64,000 nucleotides of DNA from Fistulifera solaris. Lineage: Eukaryota > Bacillariophyta > Bacillariophyceae > Naviculales > Stauroneidaceae. The notes beneath the pieces were generated by a model. It had not been told where the DNA came from, did no database searches, and worked only from the letters and a program-made list of their open reading frames with translations. Shown here piece by piece: positions 33,895 to 43,617 of this stretch; within the stretch, counting starts at the first letter, position 1; each line of letters opens with the position of its first letter. The DNA lies in contig AP026140.1 in assembly GCA_030295235.1 (NCBI GenBank), positions 372,001 to 436,000 on the forward strand, written 5' to 3'. The position numbers and the translations under genes were made by a program.

Positions 33895-36800
33895 ATGGAG
33901 CACTTTGCACCAGAGAACAATCCGCACAGCACTCCCAGTCGGCATTTATTACCAGCTTGCTCCGACGATTCCGCCGATACGCCTATTCAGTACACTTCAT
34001 TCGATGAGGCGACGTCGAAACGCTTCGACTATGTCCAAATAGGGCTATCCGAATCGCAAAGCCCTATTAGTGAAGAAATGGACGCTTATCCCTTACATGC
34101 ACCAACACCGGCCCGGCTGCAATCACTCAGTGTCGAAGAAGCAACCCCACTGGTTTCCAATCGAAGTTTCTTGTCTCATGTGCGCGGAATTCATCGTCCC
34201 GCGTCGCCTTCGGGAACATTTCCTGTGGAATCGCCCAAACGGATGAATCGTCCCAGCGAAACCAAGAGTTTGGTCGACTCGGAAGGAGACTGTTCGGTTG
34301 AAGAAAACACAGCCGTATTGCCGCAGCACTTCATGGTCGACAGACACGCAAAGTCCGTGCACTATCAAATCGTTTATCGAGGCACGGTTTCACTGCTCGC
34401 TACGCCTTCCATTAACGGGACGCGGAATGGTTCCTATCTGAGTTACGGGGATATTTTTGAGAGTTCATGGTGCAGTACAATGCATGAGACAGTTTCGGAG
34501 AGTGAAGCGCGGCAACTGAAGCCTAGACTCGACGTCGATGTGCTCCAGCACCACACTTCACAAGTTGGGCTACCTACAATGCCCTCGCTGCAGAATCTTT
34601 CCACAAGCCAAATGAGCAGTTCACATTCAATCATCCGTGTAGATCGCGTGTTGACTAGGGGATATTCGGTCAATCCGAATTTGCAACGTGTGAACTATAA
34701 TGGATCCGAGATTTCGCCCGGAGAACAATTCTCCGGATTTGTCGTTTCGCATGTCGGCGACCAATGCATTGCCAAAAAGCTAGATACCTTACCAGAAATC
34801 GAAGAAAGAACTATACTGTTAAAGGTGACTTCATCCTCTCCGATACCTATTTTCTCGGGTCCTTCATTCGATGCCCCCAAGCTGAAAGCAATGGCTCTGC
34901 CAGGGACGACAGTGGAAGCATCCTTACGAGTTCGACTGATTTATGAAACCAAAGAGGACAACGGCGTTTCTTTCCTGCGGCTCAATCATCGGCATGGATG
35001 GCTGGCTGATCGAAGGCAAGGTTCTGATGTGCCCACCGTAATTGAAATCCCTATCCATACGTTGGGATGTGGTAATTGTGATGAGTCAATAATGTCGACT
35101 GCGTCAACAATGACTTCCTTCAGCGTCTCCTCTCATGCACGGCGCAAGCACCGTCCACCGCGCAGAAGAACGGATGCGTCCATCGAAGCTCCTGCATTAA
35201 ATATCTCTCGAATAAACAGCGAGATTGTTCCCAGTGGGACGCCCGAGAGAAATTCGTCTTTTCAAGATTCTAGTCAGTGTTCAAAGAAGTTGCCTAGTCC
35301 TGTCTCCAATCTATCACTTCTTTCTGACGAGTCCTCGATAGGTCATAATACGTCCGACTTACGCCATCCTCAATCGCCAGACGTTTCACACTCAACCATA
35401 AGAAGCACTGGCTCATCGAAGAGCAAATCAACCTCATGTTTGTATCTGATGCGAGTGACATCACCACGGGGTCTCAAGATTCTCGATACGCCACATTTTC
35501 AGGTCAACCGTTTGATCCGTAAAAATTTGAATACTTCAGACATCGTCTCTTCTTCGCACATGGTGAGCCAAATGGAATCCGGTCCTCCGAAGAAACACCA
35601 TTCTATTTTTCACACCATGTCGGGACGTACAACAACAACGAGCCCCAGTAGCCGTACTGGCAATCCAGCAATATTCGATTTTGGCTCACGAACTAGAATA
35701 TTGCCGCGTGGGAGTTCTTTTCGAGGCAGCAAGCCGGCTCGAGCAAACAGGAGCTTTTAGTGACGGTGAGGGATTGATTAAACTATCGGACAATAGTGGA
35801 TGGGCGATTATTCCACACGAGGGCGGTGGAAATGATCAGCATCACAGCCACCAGGGCCAGACCATAGAACATCGTCGAGCTTTTGAAGAGGTAGGAAACG
35901 CAGTTTTACATGAATCGATGTCTCTCGGCGATGAAAACAAATCGACTATTTGGTTACGTGTAGAAGTTCGATCAGGCTTGTTCATTGCTTGTCCTCCGCC
36001 GATAGGCAATTTCAATGATGGGGATACTTCGCCAACATCTTCGCGAGTTTCATCTTCAAACGGCGGTTCCTATGCAGGCTCTAATGTAATTGTTGGACAT
36101 GATTCTGATGTGGCTTCTTCTGTTGGAAGCACTTTCATAGACTCGGTCTTTCGGACCCCGGGTAAGAACCGAGAAGCAGAAGATAGGGCAGGCGAAATTC
36201 AGAAACACGCAGACATTGTATCCTCGCTGATGAGTGACTCTTTGGCGTGCGGAACATGTGTTGAGGTCCATAAATGGTTTGTCCCCACTGATGGAAGTTC
36301 GGAGAGACAAGACTACGCACGATTACGAGGCGGCCAGGGGTGGCTCCCTATGTTTATTAGCGGAAAGGTGACATCTGTTACAATACCAAAGCCCGAGTTT
36401 CGCTTTGGGTCATTCTGGTTTCGAGTCAAATCGTCGCGCGGTGTTAAAGCCCGACACGGGCCCTCTAGGAGGGCACCTTCGATCCGCTCTGAAGACGGCG
36501 CACGTGTGATGCGTTTCGAGTGCGGAGAATTTTTGAGGGCGTCTGAAATTGTGACAGTTTATGCTCTCGATGGTCAAGCGATGGAGAGTTTCGCCAAATT
36601 GTATAGGAATCGCCATGTACAGCTCTACCGAGGACACGAACCATTTCGGCCTCTAGTTTCATTAGTAGCACCAGCAGAATGGGTGCCTATTATTTCATCG
36701 TCTGAACAGTTTTTGGAAGAATGCGCAAATGCCCCTAAGATTGAACGTCACAAGCAAGGATGGAGGTACAACGTTGTCCCCGAAACCGGTGTTGCCGTGC

Positions 36801-37144
36801 GCAAAGGCCCTTCCTTTGCTTCGGAAACAACAGGGGCTGTTTTACTTGGCGGGGAGAGTGTGATTGTCAACGAACGCGTGACATCAGGAGGCGAGACTAT
36901 TGCCTGGCTTCGTCTTAGTGATGGTCAGTGGGTTCATGACGCAGACGACGACGGGAACAAGGTGATGGCTGCGCACTCGCTGTTTCATCGATCAATCCCC
37001 AGGCCAAAGAAAGAGAAGACGGTTGCTGGCTCAATTGAGGGAAAGGAAGCGGCTTACAACAGGATCGTCTCTCGCTTGTTTCACGGCGTGAAAAATGAGA
37101 TACCTCGGATCAACGCGCAACAACTTGATCCCAAGATGGGGTAA
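33895..37144 (+). CDS. large protein with repeated SH3-like (SH3b) modules, diatom type
   Basis: About 1083 residues after joining two frames at T4 35679-35682 (one base too many); removing it gives NPAIFDLAHELEYCRVGVLF. Repeated modules have a strand-rich SH3b look. Each has an initial V-x-(V/I) strand, a (G)PS.xAP or GPSFASE element, a GE(x)V strand, and a WLRL..GQWV/GW(L/A) end. Examples are VVPETGVAVRKGPSFASETT with AWLRLSDGQWVHD, and IPIFSGPSFDAPKLKAM with FLRLNHRHGWLAD. I count about five to six such modules, separated by Ser-rich linkers. No signal peptide or membrane segment is evident. Bacterial-type SH3 domains bind peptides or cell-wall material; the role here is unknown. Confidence 0.7.
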
Positions 37145-37203
37145 ACTTAAGTGCCCACCAAAAAGTCAAAAAAACTGCATCGCATTGTCTGAACACTGGG
37201 GTG

Positions 37204-37375
37204 TCTAGCTTAGTAGACGGTAGACAAGAAACGGAAGATGCCGGAGACAAGAATTTTAGTCTCTAACCTCTCTAGACTCTTTAGAGTCTCCATCTAGCTT
37301 AGCAGACGGTAGACAAGAAACGGAAGATGTTGGAGACAAGACTAAATCTTTCTATAGACTCTATAGAGTCTCCAA
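37204..37375. repeat. two direct copies of an ~89-bp unit
   Basis: Both copies begin TCTAGCTTAG(T/C)AGACGG (37204 and 37293) and share GTAGACAAGAAACGGAAGAT then GGAGACAAGA. They end with a small inverted repeat CTCTAGACTCTTTAGAGTCTC in copy 1 and ATAGACTCTATAGAGTCTC in copy 2. They lie in the spacer before the first selenoprotein gene. Confidence 0.8.
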
Positions 37376-37715
37376 TGAATGCACCAAAATGCAAGTACGG
37401 GTATTCTCGCGCACCGGTACTCCTTTTAGTAGTAGAAATAATCATAGAAGTAAGGCTACTACGTACTACTACTACGTAACATGCTTTTGCATACTTGAAA
37501 CAGTACGGAATACGGATTTACGTAATGTACTTAAACTCTTATAATGAAAGTGAATTATGACCGCGTTCAGTCATTTTCAGCGACTTCTGCTGTTGCAATT
37601 GTTCCAACAAAAGCAGGGTGCGATTTACACAAAAACTCACAAAAAATGCTCTGCATTATATTGATAGAGGAATTGGGATCTGTCTCGGCTAGGTTGCTGT
37701 CAACCAAGGATAATC

Positions 37716-38437
37716 ATGCCTCATCTGTTTTGTCCGGGGAAGACAAAACAAGTGGCGCCGCCTGATGTCGGCCTAATGAGCGCCTCTGTTCAAAAGTTGG
37801 CGGAAGATGGAAAACTCGACCATATTTACAACATCCCTTTAATGGAACTTAATTGCCAGTTCGGCCTTGTTCGGAATCGTACCGATGAACCAACTCCTCT
37901 TCAACAGGCTGTCAAGCAGGAGCGTGCAAGGCAACAAGCAAAAGTAACATTGGTATTCGCAGTTCGGCGCCCTGGGTGAGCTTCGTGCCGCGAGCACGGC
38001 CAGCAATTGGCTAAGCTCGTGGCAGAAGAACCGTCGGCGGCCCTTCTCGCCACGGTCAAAGAAACAGGCGCTGACGACGAAGCCCTCCCTCGACTTTTTA
38101 CGAAAAGTACTTTGCGAGGCATGTTATTTATCAAGACGAGAAGTGGAAGTTGTATCATGCCATGGGAGGCAGAAAGATCGGCACGGGCAAGTTGGTAACT
38201 GGACTACTAAGATCTGTAAGAAGGCATCGAGCAAACAATATCGAGGCGAGCCATAACACCACCACTGTGGATACATGGATGCTGGGTGGTGTTCTGATAT
38301 TCGATAAGAAAGGAAATTTAATGCATGTTGTCGAAGAGGATTATGGCGTGGCCCTTGATATTCAAGCGATAAAGATGATAATTGATGAAATCAAGAAAAA
38401 TCAAGGTACCAAGGACACTAAGAATACAGCATCATAA
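37716..38437 (+). CDS. thioredoxin-fold selenoprotein, copy 1 (PRX-like2 / AhpC-TSA_2 type), damaged
   Basis: Starts MPHLFCPGKTKQVAPP. An in-frame TGA at 37977-37979 lies in VTLVFAVRRPG-U-ASCREHGQQLAKL. The Cys three residues later and the Arg-Glu after it are the peroxiredoxin-like CxxC-R-E site with Sec in the first position. Reading through is supported by copy 2, which conserves both the site and the sequence on each side. Downstream, LATVKETGADDEAL is followed by two one-base insertions relative to copy 2 (C run 38087-38089, T5 38095-38099), after which YHAMGGRKIGTGKLVTGL and GGVLIFDKKGNLMHVVEEDY continue to the stop at 38437. A SECIS-like element lies about 190 bp downstream. Either an assembly error or a decaying duplicate. 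Confidence 0.8.
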
Positions 38438-39645
38438 TCAGCAGAGGATGGCAGTGATAGTATTGATGGCAAGAGGGCGGGAAGTTTATAGCCGTCATGA
38501 TTGCATGTACATGCATTGTGAATGATATTCATCTGCTTACAAGCGATGGATTGACAAACGCGCAATTATGCAGTTGTTCTGTAAGAGGATGAAACAAAAA
38601 GTCAAGAAGACCATGAAAATTGTGAATGACGGTTGTTCACACCCTCATCGGTAGAGCGACCTGATCTACATATTGTAATACGAAATGACTAGTCGTCTAT
38701 ATTGTTTATCATCATTGACCATTTTGTGATCCTCGCTCGTTCATTCTGTTATCATGCATTGAAGCTACATCGGGAAAAAAGAAGGCTGTAGTGGACGACG
38801 ACAGATGTCTAAGAGCATAAAACAAAACATTGTGTTCCTGTGTATAGCGAAGCTCGCCCGAGAGGGTAAATATAGCTATGGAAGACCGAGATGCTTGTTG
38901 TTTCGGGTTAGTACCTTCCCACCGCATCACCTCATTGCTCTTGATCTCAGTCTCAGTGCACTTTTATATCGACGTCGAACAGCTCAAAACGGTAAAAGGC
39001 CAATGCAGAAGCTAGTGACGACGCGCAATCACCGATCATCATCCGTCGATGACCTCCTCACTTCTCACTTAACCGCACTCGTCAGCAGATCGGTGACGAT
39101 TTCAGAAATGGTTGATGGTGAATGGTGAATGATAAGAGTGAACGATGAATGACGAAAAATAATAATGATAAGAACGAAATAACGAAGTTGAAGTTACTCG
39201 TTACTTGAACGTTGCAAGACTTAATTGGACCTAATTAGATTAGCTAATAGTGTAGTCTCGTTATTCTTTGCTTCTTTTGCCAGATGTCATATGACCATTA
39301 GATCAGTACACCGGAGTTTCCCAACAGTTATCAAAGTACAATACAGATTACTGTCCATTTACCTTTTCTGCTTCATGCAACGAACAGCAAGAGCAATGGG
39401 CAAAGTGGGCAAACGCGCAACACGCAACACGCAGCACATCATGAAGAATCAATCATGGTTGGACGTTGTGCTGGTGATGCATGATGCCTGAGTCATCCCT
39501 TCAGCTTCCAACTTCCAATTTCCAACGACATCTTTCCATCCACTGACTTTCACTTTCACCCATTTGCTCAAAGATAAAAACAAGGTTGGAATCAAAGCCT
39601 TGAGCCTTGTTTTTGCAAGCCGCTTGCAGCCATCAAAGTTCCATC
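38438..39645. other. spacer between the two selenoprotein genes
   Basis: Apart from the SECIS-like element, this 1.2-kb spacer holds no convincing gene. At 39108-39170 it has drifting repeats of GATGGTTGATGGTGAATGG type and further GAATGA-rich motifs. Confidence 0.45.
38611..38680 (+). promoter_or_regulatory. SECIS-like element, selenoprotein copy 1
   Basis: In the 3' region of the first selenoprotein: TGTGAATGACGGTT (ATGA core at 38626-38629) and, after a possible loop, CGACCTGAT (TGAT at 38662-38665). GGTTG can pair with CGACC, and AATTGT upstream can pair with ACATATT downstream with one bulge. The core and spacing match the element of copy 2 (TGTGAATGATGG...ACCTGAT). The apical conserved A/C pair could not be placed with certainty. 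Confidence 0.65.
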
Positions 39646-40419
39646 ATGCCAGGTCTCGTTTCTCCGAAGAAAACGAAGCAGGTAGTGGAGGCACCATTCG
39701 ATTCGAGTCTCACAAATGCCTCTGTCAAAAAATTGGCTGAAGACGGAAAGCTCGACCACATTTACAACATTCCTTTACAGGAACTCAATTGCCAGTTCGG
39801 TATTGTTCGAAACCGAACGGACGAACAAGTTCCTCTCCAAAAAGTGGTAAGACGAGAGCGTTCGAGGCAGCAATCCAAGGTGACGTTGGTGTTTGCCGTA
39901 CGACGTCCTGGATGATCTGGGTGCCGCGAGCACGGCCGACAGCTGGCTGAGCTCGTGGCGGAAGATTCGTCCGCGGCCCTACTCGCGACGGTTAAGGAGA
40001 CAGGAGTGGACGACAAAGCCCTCCTCGACTTTTACGAGAAGTATTTTGCGCGGCATGCCATATACAAGGACGAGAAGTGGAAGCTGTATCATGCCATGGG
40101 AGGCAGAAAGATCAGTGTCGGCAAGTTAGTCACTGGACTGATGAAGTCTTTTCGACGGCACCGAGAAAAGAAAGTCGAGGCAAGTCCTAACATTACTGCC
40201 GGAGATGGATGGATGCAGGGTGGCGTCCTTATATTCGATAGACGAGGAAATCTTAGACATTTAATCGAAGAGGATTATGGCGAGCCCCTTGATACACAAG
40301 CAATCAAGGACGTGATAGAAGAAATCAAGCGAAATCAAACTATCAGGGACACTGATGATTCGGGATCGCAATTCGCAGAGGACAGCAGTGAGAGCCTCCA
40401 GGAAACCGAGTCATCTTAA
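39646..40419 (+). CDS. thioredoxin-fold selenoprotein, copy 2 (PRX-like2 / AhpC-TSA_2 type), intact
   Basis: 257 residues when TGA 39913-39915 is read as selenocysteine. The same frame is open from ATG 39646 to TAA 40417-40419. The active site is VTLVFAVRRPG-U-SGCREHGRQL (U-x-x-C-R-E), in the place where peroxiredoxin-like-2/AhpC-TSA_2 proteins have Cys. The C-terminal thioredoxin-fold half reads FYEKYFARHAIYKDEKWKLY, MGGRKISVGKLVTGLMK, then GGVLIFDRRGNLRHLIEEDY. N-terminal LAEDGKLDHIYNIPLQELNC is shared with copy 1. A SECIS-like hairpin lies 67-137 bases after the stop. Likely a redox enzyme; substrate unknown. A standard gene finder would cut it at 39915. Confidence 0.9.
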
Positions 40420-40485
40420 TTAACAGGTCCAACTCAACCGAAGCGGGCCTTTGGGTAGACTAGCACGAAGAGAAAGATTGGCATG

Positions 40486-40556
40486 GTCATGGAACTGTGA
40501 ATGATGGTTTCTCTAGCCTTTTTGGTTAAAAACCTGATGAGTATTTGTTCCATGAC
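40486..40556 (+). promoter_or_regulatory. SECIS-like element, selenoprotein copy 2
   Basis: A perfect 10-bp inverted repeat, GTCATGGAAC (40486-40495) and GTTCCATGAC (40547-40556), forms the lower helix. Inside it, GTGAATGATGG (ATGA at 40501-40504) faces CCTGAT (TGAT at 40535-40538), the arrangement of a SECIS quartet with tandem G-A pairs. The upper helix can form from GGTTT and AAACC with a loop of about 18 bases. The position, 67 bases after the stop, is right for a 3' UTR SECIS. Confidence 0.8.
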
Positions 40557-40785
40557 GCGCCACCCTTGCCGACTTTGTGCCGGGCATACCTGGTATTTGG
40601 TTAAAGCATAAGCACGTAGTTATTCATATTAGGAATTTTGTGACGTATTCCGCATCAGTTAGAATGAACTACATTATTGGGACCACCAAGAAAGAAAGGT
40701 TACTTAAGAATAGGTTGCTCTTTGTTTTGCATTTGCGCCGAGACTGTCGCTCACATCAACGCTCAATCGTATACTGGGTATTCTT

Positions 40786-43143
40786 TTAGAGATCATCATC
40801 ATCAATGTCGTCATCATCGCCGTCGTTCTCGTAAAAGAAGTAATTTCCGCTAGCTTTTTGTTCTTGATCCTTTTGTGATCCTCGCTTATTGATTCTGTGG
40901 GTAAAAGATAAGAGCACGTTGTCAGTGACGCAACATTTCAAATGAATAGGCTACCCAAGAGCCACAGAAATAACGCTGGTAGGAAATTAAAACATAAGAC
41001 TTGAAGCTTTCATAGCCAACACTAAAACAGCGCTCGCGTTTGCGAAAAGGCGTAAAGAATTGTTTCTCGTCATTCCAGTCAAACACATACAAGCCACCGA
41101 CTAAAGACTTACCGAGGACGGAAGTTGACAGGATCACGACGAAATGTAACCTGCAAGCTCTTAAGAAACGTGTTCATACCGGTGAGAAGCGACTGCGGAG
41201 AGGTAGCGGTTGCTTCCACACCAGGCTTTCCCTCGTAGACAACTACTCGATCAGCCAAATACGTCGCCATGATAAAATCGTGTTCCACGACAAAGGCTGT
41301 CTTCTTGCTATGCATGATGAAACGCTTAATAACTTTGGCGCAATTGACGCGCTGCTCCGAATCCAGATACGCGCTGGGTTCATCGATGAGATACACATCG
41401 GCTGGTTGACCTAGAGCCAAAACGATAGCAAGTCGTTGTAATTCACCGCCGGAAAGATTCTGGACACCGTTGTCGATGATGTTGTCAATTACCAACGGTT
41501 TCATCACATCAGATATGAACTGAGGGTGAATGTATGCATCTCGAACGCGTTTGTGAAGAAGTTGTCGAACCGTGCCCTGGAATTTAGGTGAAATTTTCTG
41601 TGGCTTGTAGCTAACATTCAGCTCCGGTACTCCAGCCAGCGACGCTTCGTAGTCGAGTCCCTCAGCTTCAAGCTGAACCTGCTCGTCACTCTTCAGCAAG
41701 CCTGCCAACATACGCACGAACGTCGTCTTTCCGGTTCCATTTTCTCCGAGAAGCACAATAATTTCAGAATCCGTGAATTCACCCTTTTGAACATGCAAGA
41801 TAAACTTCGAATCATCTCGCGATTGCGTTTTTGTCATGTCTGGATAAGAATAATTCTTCAAAATATCGTTCTTGTCGCTACCTGCTTCAGCGCGTTCCGA
41901 AACCTATTATAAATAAAACAAAGTTGTAGTCAGCAAACAAGAAAGTCATCGACCAAATACACCGCAACAATAGCTCCTACGTACCTTGAACGTCAGTGCA
42001 TGATCACGGAATCGCATATTCTCGGACTGAACAAAACCAGCCAAGAAGGCATTGATACCGTTGCGAACACTGTGGGGCATCGTCACTACACCATAACCAC
42101 CGGCTTGGCCGTACAGAATGCAGATATAATCACTGAGATAATCCAAAACCGCCAAATCGTGCTCCACGACCAATACATAACGCCGATCGGCTCCCGTGCC
42201 CTCCAAGATTTTGCGAATCATCGCGGCCGCCGTCAAACGCTGTTTCACATCGAGATAGGACGACGGCTCATCGAACATGTACACATCACTGACTTGCACA
42301 GCAACGGCAGCAATCGCAAATCGCTGCAACTCTCCACCACTCAACACACCGATCTGACGATCGACTAAATGTTCCAGTTCCGCTTCCTTCAACGCCCAGC
42401 CCAGCACGTCCCAACCTTCGGCTTCCGTGCGTTCATCCTTCGACTTGAGTACATCCATGACGGTGCCTTTGACAGCCCGGGGGATGTGATCTACGTACTG
42501 TGGCTTGATGGTGGCTTTCATGGTATCTTCCAAGATGCGGGTAAAGTAGTTTTGCAACTCACTGCCACGAAAGTACACCAAAATTTCTTCCCAATCCGGA
42601 GGTGTCTCGTATTTTCCCAAGTTGGGCTTCATTTTTCCCGCCAGAATTTTGAGTGCGGTCGACTTACCGATACCGTTGGTGCCGACCAAGCCGAGTACCT
42701 GGCCCGGACGAGGCATGGGAAGTCGATGCAGTTTGAATGAGTTGGGACCGTAACGGTGTGTCGTGTTTTTCTCGAGGTCTTTCGGGAGGTTGATGATATT
42801 AATAGCTTCGAACGGGCACTTTTTGACGCAAATACCACATCCTGAAAAAGTTGCAAAAAATAGGAAATGCAGGAATGGGCAAAATGGATGAGAAAACGTG
42901 TTGAAAGCGCAAAACGACGACGTTTAAATTTGTAAACGTACCGATGCAAAGGGGCTCCGAGATGAAAGCAATTTTACTCTTGGCGTCGACTTCGATGCAC
43001 ATTTTTCCTAATTTAACGACAGGACACGACTTTTTGCATTCCTGACCACACTTCTTGGGCTTGCATCTCTCGGCCCCGACGATGGCAATACGTGTCATCG
43101 TCTCTTCCTCCTTGCTGCTGGCGGCTTTCTTTTTCGGCGCCAT
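40786..43143 (-). CDS. ABCE1: ABC-type ribosome recycling factor ABCE1/RLI1
   Basis: Splits ribosomal subunits after termination and acts in initiation. Four exons: 43143-42942, 42841-41985, 41903-41113 and 40894-40786. The N-terminal iron-sulfur domain has [15 protein letters not shown] and [13 protein letters not shown] (the first intron splits the Gly before CGIC). ABC domain 1 has Walker [10 protein letters not shown], signature [12 protein letters not shown] and Walker [17 protein letters not shown] domain 2 has [22 protein letters not shown] and [13 protein letters not shown]. The C-terminal exon reads [20 protein letters not shown] and ends in a poly-Asp tail. All introns are GT-AG and phases fit. 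No frame damage; one of the best conserved genes here. Confidence 0.97.
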
Positions 43144-43617
43144 GATTGCTGATTATTTCTACTCGGGCAATGAAATAAACTGGTAATCGAAAAGTCTGTT
43201 TGACCGCTAAGTTGATTGAAGTGAAAGACACCAACAATCGAATGCTGCTCCGCCGTACCTTTCTTTTGACATTCAACTCAATAATCTCCTCTATTTATTT
43301 TTTTGCGCTCCGCATGTCGAAGTACGAACGAACGGCTCGAAACGCTGCGTCTGGACGTAGGCCGTCGTTCGTGAACAAATCATTATCGAGTGATCCGTGA
43401 CCGCATTCAGGAGTTCAGCAACCGCCGCAACAAAACGCGGCATTTTTATTGCGAGATGCTGCTTTGAAACTTTTTTCTACGAAATGAACGATCAACAATG
43501 ACTAATACTAGTTAACTTATTTCATCGCGCCGCTGCTGTAATTTCTGGAAAAGGAGCCCGATTGCGACGCGTTTGGTAAATCATGTAATAACAAATACTA
43601 AAGAACGATCCGCTCAT
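43144..43617. other. intergenic between ABCE1 start and HYR-protein stop
   Basis: 474 bp. No gene, repeat or RNA recognised. Confidence 0.4.
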
